Shown here piece by piece: positions 17,476-26,038 of a stretch of DNA of 64,000 bases. Position 1 is the first letter of the stretch. Each line of letters opens with the position of its first letter. The notes beneath the pieces were generated by a model, which saw only the letters and a list, made by a program, of their open reading frames with translations, was not told where the DNA came from and did no database searches. Source of the stretch: Virgibacillus_F sp049310925 (lineage in GTDB: Bacteria; Bacillota; Bacilli; Bacillales; Amphibacillaceae); contig NZ_JBMERP010000005.1 of assembly GCF_049310925.1 (NCBI RefSeq), positions 47,791 to 111,790 on the forward strand, written 5' to 3'. The translations under genes were made by a program, and so were the position numbers.

Positions 17476-18186
17476 TTATCTTCCACAGGCTTTCATAAAG
17501 CCTTTAAATATATTAATTGAAGCCTTATCACCAGAAGCTATCATTTTTTCTGGATGCCATTGAAGTCCTAATATAAATGTATCACCTGTGCCTTCAATTG
17601 CTTCAATAATCCCGTCATTTGCCGTTCCACTTACAATAAAAGGATTAACAACTTTTCGATTTGTTTGATGATGCATGCTATTTACCTTAAGTTTTTCCAT
17701 ACCGGTCAAATGATGTAAAAGACTATCCTTTAAAACAGTTACAAAATGAGAACCATGCTCTTTCGGTGCCTTTTGCTGATGTTGCAGCAAATCACGATCA
17801 ATTTGAGAATAGATGTCCTGGTACATGTCTCCCCCACCTGCAATGTTCAATACCTGACACCCTCTACATACAGCTAGTATCGGTTTTCCCATTTCTAGCA
17901 TCTTCTTTATTAACAAAATTTCGAAAGCATCTCTGGCAGGTATGATAGTACCCAGATTAGGGTGTGGCTCCTCTCCAAATAAGGTTGGATCAATATCATA
18001 TCCCCCTGTAGCGTACAGTCCATCAATTGTGTTAGCAAACTGAGTAATCATTTCCTCATCTCTTAAATTTGGCAACATAAAGGGTGTCCCGCCAGCATAC
18101 GTAATAGCATTTATATCATCTGCATTTACCATGTATTTGTCTACATTTAGTTCCATTGAAGTTGTGACTCCGATTAGTGGATTCAT
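17476..18186 (-). CDS. Gamma-glutamyl-GABA hydrolase family protein (PuuD-like, peptidase C26)
   Basis: 236 residues, the full class I glutamine amidotransferase fold. The nucleophile Cys is in AVCRGCQVLN and the His-x-Glu is in QWHPEK. The YATGGYDIDP loop is typical of PuuD/C26 hydrolases, which remove gamma-glutamyl groups from amines or GABA. It lies 30 bases after the HpaB-like gene on the same strand, so the two may be co-transcribed. The substrate is unknown. The start has TAGGGGG. Confidence 0.87.
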   Translation of the reverse strand: MNPLIGVTTSMELNVDKYMVNADDINAITYAGGTPFMLPNLRDEEMITQFANTIDGLYATGGYDIDPTLFGEEPHPNLGTIIPARDAFEILLIKKMLEMGKPILAVCRGCQVLNIAGGGDMYQDIYSQIDRDLLQHQQKAPKEHGSHFVTVLKDSLLHHLTGMEKLKVNSMHHQTNRKVVNPFIVSGTANDGIIEAIEGTGDTFILGLQWHPEKMIASGDKASINIFKGFMKACGR

Positions 18187-18216
18187 TACAGTGCCCCCTA
18201 TACTTATTCTTATCTT

Positions 18217-19650
18217 TTATTGTAGAATTTCATTCACTCGTTTAACATATTCTTCTTTATCATACGAAAAGTAAAGCTGACTTGAAAGTTTTATAGGATC
18301 CCCAAAGAAAAATTGTTCATATAACGTTTCACGGGTACCAAATGAACTCATTGTTAAATCCCAAGCTAGTCTAAACAGTTTAACCCGATCCTCTGCGTTC
18401 CCAGTTTTAGATTGCAAATACTGATCCAAATCCTGCCTCACATCTGATTTGAATGCACCTTCTGTTGGAATCGAGATCAATCCACTTGCTCCTAGCAGTT
18501 GAATGATTTCAGTAAATCTAGGATAAACACGCGGAAATATATTTATAGCTGTTAGTAATGTTATTCGGTCAGGTTCCATAAAACCCCACTCATTAACTTC
18601 AGCCTCGATCTCCGATTTTAAAACCAGGGACCTCATCGTCTCTAAAGCAATTATTATTTCTGAGGCTTTTGCCTGAACATGCTGATATTCAGCAATATTT
18701 ATAGTTTCTATAATGGATTGAACAACACCTAAGACAAACTCAGTCTTAATAATTTGTCGTGAAACTACCTGGTGCAATGTAAATGGCAGGAACGTACTGG
18801 ATGACATGAACTTGTTAGTGACCTCTATATTATCATAGTAAAAAACACGATCCCAGGGTACTAACACGCGATCAAATATAACAATGGAATCCATCTCTTC
18901 AAAACGGGAGCTTAATGGGTAATTAAACCTTGACTCACCACCGACAAATGATTCTCTGCAAATAAACCGCAAATTTTTAGTGTTACTTGGTATGGAAAAA
19001 GCAAATCCATGCGCTTTATCCATAACACCGCCTGGTGAAAAAACCAAAACTTCGTCAGTAGTACCGCCCTGCGTCGCCAATAGGCGGGCACCTTTAATAA
19101 TAATTCCCTTATCAGTTCTTTCTACGATTTTGGCTGCGATTGGTTCTTCTGAATCTTCAAAGTAAAATTGCTCGCGATTCACCTGAGGGTTAATAAAAGT
19201 ATGGGTCAAAGACAAGTCATTTTCCCGGGCGTATTCATAGAAAGCTGTTATATTTTCCGGGTAACAGTTTTCCTTTCCTTTGAGAAAGTCCACTGAAGAT
19301 GCAAATGCAGTCAACACTGTATTCATATAGTCTGGACTTCTACCCATCAGTCCACAGTTCAATTTTGCCCAATGTTGAATCATACGCCTTCTTTTCAGTA
19401 AATCATTACGTGTTTTCGGCTGTAAATAAGACATACCTACACGGTCTCCTGTTGTTGGAGATGCATATGTCATACTATCTTTTAGTGATTCATTGTGTTG
19501 TAAATCATATAATTCTGCTTGGCTTTTCATTATTCCAGTGAATGCAGGGTGTTTAGAAATTTTCCCTGAAACTGACATTCCATCTACCCATACATTTGTA
19601 TTTAATTGATCAATTCGATCAATATAGCCGTCTCCAGATATAGCTGGCAT
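18217..19650 (-). CDS. 4-hydroxyphenylacetate 3-hydroxylase family FADH2-dependent monooxygenase (HpaB/YoaI-like)
   Basis: 477 residues from the ATG at 19650, preceded by AGGGGTG; a GTG six bases upstream is less likely. HpaB landmarks include the N-terminal SYLQPKTRNDLLKRR, HTFINPQVNR, the flavin-binding middle region (GARLLATQGGTTDE, FDRVLVPWDRVFYY) and the C-terminal helical bundle. The family ortho-hydroxylates phenolic compounds with FADH2 from a separate reductase, which is not seen nearby. Confidence 0.88.
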   Translation of the reverse strand: MPAISGDGYIDRIDQLNTNVWVDGMSVSGKISKHPAFTGIMKSQAELYDLQHNESLKDSMTYASPTTGDRVGMSYLQPKTRNDLLKRRRMIQHWAKLNCGLMGRSPDYMNTVLTAFASSVDFLKGKENCYPENITAFYEYARENDLSLTHTFINPQVNREQFYFEDSEEPIAAKIVERTDKGIIIKGARLLATQGGTTDEVLVFSPGGVMDKAHGFAFSIPSNTKNLRFICRESFVGGESRFNYPLSSRFEEMDSIVIFDRVLVPWDRVFYYDNIEVTNKFMSSSTFLPFTLHQVVSRQIIKTEFVLGVVQSIIETINIAEYQHVQAKASEIIIALETMRSLVLKSEIEAEVNEWGFMEPDRITLLTAINIFPRVYPRFTEIIQLLGASGLISIPTEGAFKSDVRQDLDQYLQSKTGNAEDRVKLFRLAWDLTMSSFGTRETLYEQFFFGDPIKLSSQLYFSYDKEEYVKRVNEILQ

Positions 19651-19786
19651 ACGCACACCCCTAAATGTTATTTTTAGTGGATAGTCATACCTACCTACTT
19701 ATAACATCTTATTAATTTCGGTTTGCAATTGTGTCTTAAAGGGCCCAAACACAACTGAATAAAGAACTTCAAGAATTCAACTCCGT

Positions 19787-19840
19787 AAAAATAAGCTACC
19801 GGTTACCATGTAGTAATAACCACACGGCAACCGATAGCTT
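19787..19840 (-). terminator. Intrinsic terminator after the OppA-like gene
   Basis: A long stem (AAGCTATCGGTTGCC with its near complement GGTAACCGGTAGCTT) followed by ATTTTT on the minus strand. Confidence 0.88.
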
Positions 19841-19856
19841 TCTTTCATAAAACCAA

Positions 19857-21527
19857 CTACTCAGCTACAGAAGCCCATTTATAATCATAAAGAGCTCCAA
19901 AAGAGTTATTTACAACACTCTTCATCTTTGGAGATATGAGCTGAGCACTTGCACTTTGATATACAGGTGCGATTGCAGCATCTTCAAACAGTATTTTCTC
20001 AGCTTGTAAAAACGCCTCATACCGTTCAACAGGTTTAAGTGCTAATTCGTTTGCAGTTTGGGCAAGTAATTTATCGTATTCAGCATTTGAATACCCCATT
20101 TTATTATTTCCACCATCTGTAATGAATAAATTTAAGAAAGTATACGGATCTAAATAATCGGGATACCATGATGCAAATTGAATGTCATAATCCATTGCAT
20201 CATCTAGGGCTAACCTTTGCTCAAACGGTACTTGTTTCAATGTAACTGTCAGACCTTCAAGGTTTTCCTGTAATTGATTTGCAATAAATTCGCCCATTTC
20301 TTTAGAAGTTTTGCTATCACTGGACATGAATTCTAGTTCAACTTTGCTTGTTCCTAATTCTTTTAGACCTTTTTCCCATGATTCTTTTGCGGCGTCAACA
20401 TTATAAGTAGAAAGATCACCACTTACTTCACGGAAGTCTTTACCAGTTTCAGGCATCGTTACGAAGTTTTTGGGTACAAATCCGTTTGCAACAATGGAAC
20501 CGTCATTTAAAATTTCATTAACTAAGGCCTGTTTATTAAAGGCCTGGCTAATTGCTTTTCGAATATTTTCATTAGCAAGTGCGTCAGAAGTCGTTTGATT
20601 CATTTTAAGGTAATAGATTCCCGTACCAAGTGTGACCTCAAAGTCCTCATTTGTTCCATATACATCAACGAGTTCAGAAGCTAAATCGGTACGATCAAGT
20701 TTTTCTTTTTCATATAGGTCCACACCAACCTGTGGATCTTTTACAACATCATATGTTAATTTATTAAGTTTAACTGTATCAGCATCCCAGTAATCTTCAT
20801 TTTTCTCAAGAACCCAAGAATCAGAGGTGCTATCCCAGTTTTCTAATTTGTATGGTCCATTTGCCAACAGCTTGTCTGAGCTTGTTGCATAGGAATCCCC
20901 TTGCTCTTCAACAAACTTTTTATTCAATGGATAATAAGTACCGAATGTTGTTAAAGACTCAAAATAAGGAATAGGTTTTTCTAATGTAACAACCAACTTA
21001 TAATCTCCATCTGCTTCAACACCCAAAGTGTCAATATTCTTATCGCCATTACTAATTGCTGTAGCGTTTTTAAGAACGCCACCCATCATATATGGTCCAT
21101 ATTCTGATCCAGTATCAGGGTTAACTGCACGCTGCCATGCATATACAAAATCGTGCGCAGTTACTGGATCACCATTTGACCAAACCGCATCTTCACGTAA
21201 AGTAAATGTCCACGTAAGCGCATCCTCACTAACTTTGTGATCTGTTGCCATTCCATCTACAATTTCAGCGCCCTCACCTAAACGATAAAGACCCTCATTT
21301 GTACCAGTTAAAGCTTGGAATGCTAACATGTCTGTTGCCAGAGAGGAATCCATTGTAGGTATAACATCTGAAGCAGCTAAATTAAACTCTTGTTCAACGT
21401 CAGTACCTTTTTCAGCTGGTTTCTTTTCATCGTCAGTCCCCTCTGCTTGATCATCAGAGCAAGCCACCAACAACACACTTAAAATTAATCCTAAAGTAAA
21501 AAATAGTGAAAATTTAGATATTTTCAT
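19857..21527 (-). CDS. Oligopeptide ABC transporter substrate-binding lipoprotein (OppA/DppE family)
   Basis: 556 residues. Signal sequence with lipobox LLVACSDD; mature protein starts at Cys23. SBP_bac_5 features include the WTFTLREDAVWSNGDPVTAHDFVYAWQ-type region (about residues 100-130) and a C-terminal ASWYPDYLDPYTFLNLF segment. Length and motifs match peptide-binding OppA proteins. No permease or ATPase genes are adjacent, so it is a stand-alone receptor that must share a transporter encoded elsewhere. Confidence 0.92.
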   Translation of the reverse strand: MKISKFSLFFTLGLILSVLLVACSDDQAEGTDDEKKPAEKGTDVEQEFNLAASDVIPTMDSSLATDMLAFQALTGTNEGLYRLGEGAEIVDGMATDHKVSEDALTWTFTLREDAVWSNGDPVTAHDFVYAWQRAVNPDTGSEYGPYMMGGVLKNATAISNGDKNIDTLGVEADGDYKLVVTLEKPIPYFESLTTFGTYYPLNKKFVEEQGDSYATSSDKLLANGPYKLENWDSTSDSWVLEKNEDYWDADTVKLNKLTYDVVKDPQVGVDLYEKEKLDRTDLASELVDVYGTNEDFEVTLGTGIYYLKMNQTTSDALANENIRKAISQAFNKQALVNEILNDGSIVANGFVPKNFVTMPETGKDFREVSGDLSTYNVDAAKESWEKGLKELGTSKVELEFMSSDSKTSKEMGEFIANQLQENLEGLTVTLKQVPFEQRLALDDAMDYDIQFASWYPDYLDPYTFLNLFITDGGNNKMGYSNAEYDKLLAQTANELALKPVERYEAFLQAEKILFEDAAIAPVYQSASAQLISPKMKSVVNNSFGALYDYKWASVAE

Positions 21528-21747
21528 CTGTACGAATCCTCCTTAGTTGTTAAACAACACGCGCTAAACGTTGTTATTCTATTTTAAATTATACTATTTT
21601 TCAGTTTATTAAACAAGCGGTACTTTCTACCTAATTCCTGTTATTTCCTCAATAATCGACTTAGAATGCTTAACAGAAATGTGACATTTATCACTGATAA
21701 TTAATGGAAACTCACTTATAGTATTTGTAGGAAATGGAGGGGTACTT

Positions 21748-21873
21748 ATGGTTAAAAAAAATGAAAAAGAAAAAGAAATAAATTTAACAGGAACGCTAAT
21801 AAGTGTTTTTGGATTGGGAATTTTCATCCTAATTGCATGGTTTAGTATGTACTTCTTTCACTTATCGCGATAA
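21748..21873 (+). CDS. Cytochrome c oxidase subunit IIa (ba3 type), 41 residues
   Basis: A short ORF starts at ATG 21748, preceded by GGAAATGGAGGGG. The charged N-terminus (MVKKNEKEKEINLTG) leads to one membrane helix (about residues 16-35). Its shape and position directly before subunit II match the CoxIIa subunit of ba3 oxidases. It is the first gene of the oxidase operon. Confidence 0.82.
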   Translation: MVKKNEKEKEINLTGTLISVFGLGIFILIAWFSMYFFHLSR

Positions 21874-21895
21874 AGCATAGAAAGGTGGGTTGACC

Positions 21896-22369
21896 ATGCA
21901 TTTTCATAAATATGAAAAGATATGGCTAATTTTTGGGATTTCATCACTAATTATATTTCTTACTATTATAGGAGTCAGTGCCTTTTCTTTCGGTAATCAT
22001 CCATCCGGGGGTGTACATTCGATTGATCCAGAGAAGGTTTCGGTCACTCCTCCGTTCGACAAGCCAGGGTTGTCGAAAATCGACGACAATACCTACCAGG
22101 CTGCAATTGTTGCCGAGGCTTTTGGATATCAGCCTGCGAAGCTAACTGTCCCAGTAGGTAAGAAAGTAATTTTCAAAGTTACAAGTAAAGATGTTACACA
22201 CAGCTTTTCGATAGTTAACACAAATGTCAATATGATGGTGATACCAGGCCAGATTAACACGAAAGAATATATCTTCACCGAGCCTGGAAACTACTTAGTA
22301 CTATGTAACGAATATTGTGGAACTGGTCATCAGTTTATGAAGACAGAAATTGAGGTGGTTGAACAATGA
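21896..22369 (+). CDS. Cytochrome c oxidase subunit II (ba3 type)
   Basis: 157 residues from the ATG at 21896, preceded by AAGGTGG; an upstream in-frame TTG is not needed. One N-terminal membrane anchor and a cupredoxin domain with the binuclear CuA ligands: His in VTHSFSI, then CNEYCGTGHQFM. It accepts electrons from cytochrome c outside the membrane. Its stop overlaps the start of subunit I by four bases. Confidence 0.95.
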   Translation: MHFHKYEKIWLIFGISSLIIFLTIIGVSAFSFGNHPSGGVHSIDPEKVSVTPPFDKPGLSKIDDNTYQAAIVAEAFGYQPAKLTVPVGKKVIFKVTSKDVTHSFSIVNTNVNMMVIPGQINTKEYIFTEPGNYLVLCNEYCGTGHQFMKTEIEVVEQ

Positions 22370-24024
22370 GTAAGCAAATAGCTGCACAAGATAGAAAACT
22401 TGCTATAACAAATCTGATAGTGGCATATATCGCATTTATTATAGGTACATTTTGTGGACTGCTTCAGGTATTCGTTAGAAATAATTCACTAGCCTTACCA
22501 GCCTGGCTTGACTATTACCAGGTATTAACAGCACACGGGGTTCTGCTTGCCTTAGTCTTTACAACCTATTTCATCTACGGATTCTTCTACACAGGAATGA
22601 GCAAAACATTAGGTACTTTCGGTAAAAAAGTCAGAGCCTTCTCATGGTTTGGTTTTTATATAATGACACTTGGGACACTTATCGCCGTTGTCCTGATTAT
22701 ATCCGGAGAAGCATCAGTACTTTATACATTTTACGCACCTTTACAGGCAAATGGATTTTTCTATGTTGGATTAGCTTTGTTCATAGTGGGAACATGGGTA
22801 AGTGGATTTGCTTTGATCGGTCATTACATTGCATGGAAAAAACAGCATAAAAAACAAATAAGTCCTCTATTCGCTTTCATGACAATCGCAACCCTTGTAC
22901 TTTGGTTAATTGCATGTCTTGGGGTAGTTGCAACGGTTTTGTTCCAGTTTATTCCTTGGGCATTTGGCTGGGTCGATACGATCAACGTTGAATTAAGCCG
23001 ATCTTTATTCTGGTATTTTGGACATCCATTAGTTTATTTCTGGCTTTTACCTGCCTACATGGCTTGGTATTTAGTTGTCCCTAAGCTGCTTGGTGCAAAA
23101 GTTTTCAGTGACTCTCTGGCAAGATTAACATTTTTGTTATTTATTTTATTTTCGATTCCAGTTGGATTTCATCACCAGCTTACGGAACCGGGAATTGAAA
23201 GTTTCTGGAAATTTTTGCAGACTGTCCTAACATTTATGGTAATTGTTCCTTCACTAATGACTGCATTTTCTATGATTGCTACATTTGAAATATCAGGAAG
23301 AGAAAAAGGAGCAAGAGGTGTATTTGGCTGGGTTAAAAAGTTGCCGTGGAAGGATGTAAGATTCACTTCTATTTTTATAGCTATGTTATTTTTCATTCCA
23401 GGTGGTGCAGGCGGCATCTTGAATGCGAGCTTCCAGTTGAACGAAGTTATTCACAATACATTATGGGTTGTAGGGCATTTCCATATAACAGTTGGGGCCC
23501 CAGTTGCGATGACATTTTACGGTCTTACTTTCTGGTTGATTCCCTATTTATCTGGTACGAAATTAACAAAATCAATGCAGAGACTTGCTTTCATTCAAAT
23601 TTTTACATGGGCAGTAGGGATGTTTTTAATGTCCACTTCCCAGCACATACTTGGATTACTAGGTGCTCCACGAAGGACTGCCTATTCCGACTATGGAAAT
23701 CACCCATCAACCTTGGCGTGGTTCGATGGTATCTTAACGAATCACGTTACCATGGCCGTCGGTGGCTCTATTTTATTCCTTTCTGCAAGCATTCTGGTAT
23801 TCATTGTATTTCAAGGACTGTTTGGAACAAAAGCTAGCAATGAAGTAGATTACGTCGAGTTTCCTCTTGCTGAAAGTGATACAACTAATACCCCGCGTTT
23901 CTTGGAAAACTGGTGGCTGTGGATTGGTATTGCATTTGCACTTATTTTGATCGCATACACAATTCCAATAGCCGATATGATTCAACATGCACCACCGGGT
24001 TCTGGTGGATTTAAAACATGGTAG
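22366..24024 (+). CDS. Cytochrome c oxidase subunit I, ba3-type (B-family heme-copper oxidase)
   Basis: 552 residues with 12-13 membrane helices. The low-spin heme His is in TAHGVLLAL. The CuB His and cross-linked Tyr motif is FGHPLVYFWLLPAY, the CuB pair is FHHQL, and the heme pair is VVGHFHI. B-family oxidases use one proton channel and work at low oxygen. It forms an operon with subunits IIa and II (four-base ATGA overlap). Confidence 0.96.
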   Translation: MSKQIAAQDRKLAITNLIVAYIAFIIGTFCGLLQVFVRNNSLALPAWLDYYQVLTAHGVLLALVFTTYFIYGFFYTGMSKTLGTFGKKVRAFSWFGFYIMTLGTLIAVVLIISGEASVLYTFYAPLQANGFFYVGLALFIVGTWVSGFALIGHYIAWKKQHKKQISPLFAFMTIATLVLWLIACLGVVATVLFQFIPWAFGWVDTINVELSRSLFWYFGHPLVYFWLLPAYMAWYLVVPKLLGAKVFSDSLARLTFLLFILFSIPVGFHHQLTEPGIESFWKFLQTVLTFMVIVPSLMTAFSMIATFEISGREKGARGVFGWVKKLPWKDVRFTSIFIAMLFFIPGGAGGILNASFQLNEVIHNTLWVVGHFHITVGAPVAMTFYGLTFWLIPYLSGTKLTKSMQRLAFIQIFTWAVGMFLMSTSQHILGLLGAPRRTAYSDYGNHPSTLAWFDGILTNHVTMAVGGSILFLSASILVFIVFQGLFGTKASNEVDYVEFPLAESDTTNTPRFLENWWLWIGIAFALILIAYTIPIADMIQHAPPGSGGFKTW

Positions 24025-24037
24025 GAGCTGATTTAGA

Positions 24038-24118
24038 ATGTTTACATTAGTACTTTCGTTTATCATAGTTTTTACAATTACCAGTGCAATTATCGTCGAA
24101 GTTAATACCAATGAGTGA
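24038..24118 (+). CDS. Tiny membrane ORF, 26 residues, at the 3' end of the ba3 oxidase operon
   Basis: ATG at 24038 preceded by GTAGGAG, 13 bases after the subunit I stop. The product starts MFTLVLSFIIVFTITSAIIV and ends EVNTNE: a single hydrophobic helix with an acidic tail. It ends just before the operon terminator. The good ribosome binding site and position suggest a real small protein, perhaps a fourth oxidase subunit. Function is inferred from position only. Confidence 0.5.
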   Translation: MFTLVLSFIIVFTITSAIIVEVNTNE

Positions 24119-24127
24119 AAAGCTAAT

Positions 24128-24166
24128 AAGAGTGGTGCCTCTAAATCAGAGACACGCTCTTTTTGT
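24128..24166 (+). terminator. Intrinsic terminator of the ba3 oxidase operon
   Basis: AGAGTGGTGCCTCT pairs with AGAGACACGCTCT (with small bulges) and TTTTTG follows. Confidence 0.82.
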
Positions 24167-24220
24167 TTAACCAAAAGGGTCTTTCGTGAATTTTGTTGCT
24201 TTTAGTTTTACAGTTGAAAC

Positions 24221-24501
24221 AAACTGCGACGTAACTGTTATGTTTATTTCCTACCATCCTTTACAAAATTGATGCTGATCCAGCGCTTCTCTTCAAGGGG
24301 GAAGGAGTCCCATGAAACATAGGGGGCATGACATGTTTCTATCTTAGTGAAGGCAGAATACGAAGACTCCTGCGGGAACAGCACGCGTCCGAAGACCCCG
24401 GAAGAAGCGTTCTTTGCTTCTGAGGAGGCTGAGGCCGTGCCCGCGGAAAGCGAAGTATTCTGCCGGCACGGCGACTAAAAGATTTCACCACGTCGCAGTT
24501 T
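24221..24501. repeat. Nested inverted-repeat intergenic element (MITE/REP-like)
   Basis: A perfect 12-bp inverted repeat (AAACTGCGACGT at 24221-24232 and its complement at 24490-24501) encloses an inner 113-bp unit at 24352-24464. The inner unit is bounded by a second perfect 10-bp inverted repeat, GGCAGAATAC / GTATTCTGCC. It is GC-richer than its surroundings and contains CGAAGACTCCTGCGGGAA, GAAGACCCCGG and GTGCCCGCGGAAAGCGAAG. I recall closely similar blocks as dispersed intergenic repeats in many Bacillaceae genomes. No coding capacity is credible. Confidence 0.75.
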
Positions 24502-24589
24502 TCAGATTTTCTGTCAGAACAACAACCTTTTAGAAAACAGCCAACAAAAAAATTAACCACCCTTATCCGGATGATTAATGGTAGATAAC

Positions 24590-24859
24590 CTACTCCATAG
24601 AAATATAGCCATTACTTTCCCTGATGATTTTATCCGCTTCGCCATAATCTTCATCTGCTATTTCAACATGAAGAACTTGCGGGTCATGACTATCCTTGGG
24701 TTCGTTTGTGAACAGGTTTTTGAGAATCTCAGTTACCTTGTCTCTTGAAAACTCTGGTACTCTCTCCACAAGTACTTGCTCGACTTTTAAGGTTTCAAGC
24801 TTAGCTTTTACACTCTCTGCGTCACTCTCAGTTTTGAAATAAGCATCAATTGTCTTCAT
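24590..24859 (-). CDS. Conserved-type hypothetical protein, 89 residues
   Basis: Starts MKTIDAYFKTESDAESVKAKLETL, preceded by AAGGAATGAG. The pattern (beta strand, helix with alternating charges, beta strand LKVEQVLVERV, later HVEIADEDYGEADKIIRESNG) suggests a small ferredoxin-like alpha/beta domain. It resembles the small general-stress-type proteins of bacilli that begin with the element F-x-T-E-x-D-A, but I do not recognise a named family. Acidic, soluble. Confidence 0.6.
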   Translation of the reverse strand: MKTIDAYFKTESDAESVKAKLETLKVEQVLVERVPEFSRDKVTEILKNLFTNEPKDSHDPQVLHVEIADEDYGEADKIIRESNGYISME

Positions 24860-25061
24860 TTTTCTGTCTCATTCCTTTCTTAAACCATTCTATACAGTAC
24901 TATTACCCTATTAGCAATTTTAAAAACAACTATTCACCACTAATTCTTTTGGGGAATTCAATTTTTTTGTTCTCATTCATTCGTGCTGAGCATACACTAA
25001 ACAGTTGTAACTTAAAAACAAAAAGTACCCATCAAGTGGTTCTTACAAGGAGGACGCCGAA

Positions 25062-25517
25062 ATGCCAAGCGGGATTTGCAAACTAGAATTGGAAACTCCA
25101 ATCAATTATGTCTGGCCGTACGTTAGCGATATGAATAAGTGGGCTCCAATGGTACCTGGCTATATCGAACACACCATTTTGAGTAAAAAACAATCAACCT
25201 GGAAATTTAAGGGCGATATTGGTGTGGTTCAAAAAGCAGTTAATTTGAGAATAGACATCACCAAGTGGCAGGAACCATCACTAGTAACCTTTAATTTAAC
25301 CGGGCTAAATGAAAATTTTAAAGGAGATGGTTATTTCGAGGCTAGAGTAATAAGTGGAAGTAAGACAGAAATCACCTGTTATATCAGCATTATAGCTAAA
25401 GGGATGATGGGGCCATTGATTAACTCATTTTTAAAATCCTTCGTACCAAAAACAACAAATGAATTGACGAAATCCATTGCTCAAAAGATTAACGAAGTCG
25501 AAGTTGTCACTACATAA
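25062..25517 (+). CDS. SRPBCC/CoxG-family protein (START-like fold)
   Basis: 151 residues; strong CAAGGAGG before the ATG. It begins SGICKLELETPINYVWPYVSDMNK and contains MVPGYIEHTIL and a C-terminal amphipathic helix, as in the CoxG (CO dehydrogenase subunit G) branch of the SRPBCC ligand-binding superfamily. No CO dehydrogenase genes are nearby. The function is probably binding a hydrophobic ligand; the ligand is unknown. Confidence 0.78.
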   Translation: MPSGICKLELETPINYVWPYVSDMNKWAPMVPGYIEHTILSKKQSTWKFKGDIGVVQKAVNLRIDITKWQEPSLVTFNLTGLNENFKGDGYFEARVISGSKTEITCYISIIAKGMMGPLINSFLKSFVPKTTNELTKSIAQKINEVEVVTT

Positions 25518-25632
25518 AGTGAAGTTTCATTCGATGGATCTACTCTTTTAGCAATCCTCCTGTACTGTTCACCGGATGATATGCGGTATAAACGGTAATC
25601 GTATTAAAATAAAGAAAGTATTTACTTCCCAG

Positions 25633-25665
25633 AAAAGGAACCGGATTTTACCCGGTTCCTTAACT
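25633..25665. terminator. Hairpin between convergent CoxG-like and SASP genes
   Basis: AAGGAACCGG pairs with CCGGTTCCTT. On the minus strand TTTTC follows, which makes it a likely terminator for the SASP gene; on the plus strand the tail is weaker. Confidence 0.6.
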
Positions 25666-25716
25666 TCTGGAAGATAGTACCCGAACACTCCAAAGAATCA
25701 TCTTGTTGATGGTTCT

Positions 25717-25917
25717 TTATTTATTTCCGTTTCGCATACTTTCTTCAGCGACTTTGATCATTCTTTTGACCATCTCGCCACCCACGGATCCATTTTCGCG
25801 TGCAGTGGTGTCAGCTCCTGGCTGAACACCAAGTTCATTTGCAATTTCTTCTTTCATACTGTCAATTGCATTTCTCGCACCTGGCACCAACAAATCATTT
25901 TTGTTTTCTGCCATCAT
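25717..25917 (-). CDS. Alpha/beta-type small acid-soluble spore protein
   Basis: 66 residues. Contains the GPR protease site region (KEEIANELGV) and the conserved DNA-binding segments LLVPGARNAIDSMK and ENGSVGGEMVKRMI. It coats and protects DNA in dormant spores. The start has AAGGAGTGATCA. This is direct evidence that the organism forms endospores. It would be expected to depend on sigma-G, but I did not identify the promoter. Confidence 0.95.
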   Translation of the reverse strand: MMAENKNDLLVPGARNAIDSMKEEIANELGVQPGADTTARENGSVGGEMVKRMIKVAEESMRNGNK

Positions 25918-25937
25918 TGATCACTCCTTGTGGGATA

Positions 25938-25963
25938 TAGAACAGAACGAATCTGTTCTGCTC
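25938..25963 (-). terminator. Possible terminator of the Tad operon
   Basis: AGAACAG pairs with CTGTTCT around a seven-base loop about 80 bases after the tadC stop. Only a weak T-rich tail follows. Confidence 0.4.
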
Positions 25964-26038
25964 TTATCATTTGAAGTAAGTGATTTTTTACACCTGTTAA
26001 ATTTTTGATGTTAAATGAATTGTGAGTAAAAATCTTTA

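Noticed and set aside
22644..23837. Overlapping plus-strand ORFs inside the oxidase subunit I gene
   Set aside because: They are out-of-frame shadows of a well-recognised heme-copper oxidase.
24339..24560. Minus-strand ORF of 73 codons in the intergenic block
   Set aside because: It lies inside the nested inverted-repeat element; its composition follows the GC-rich repeat and there is no ribosome binding site.
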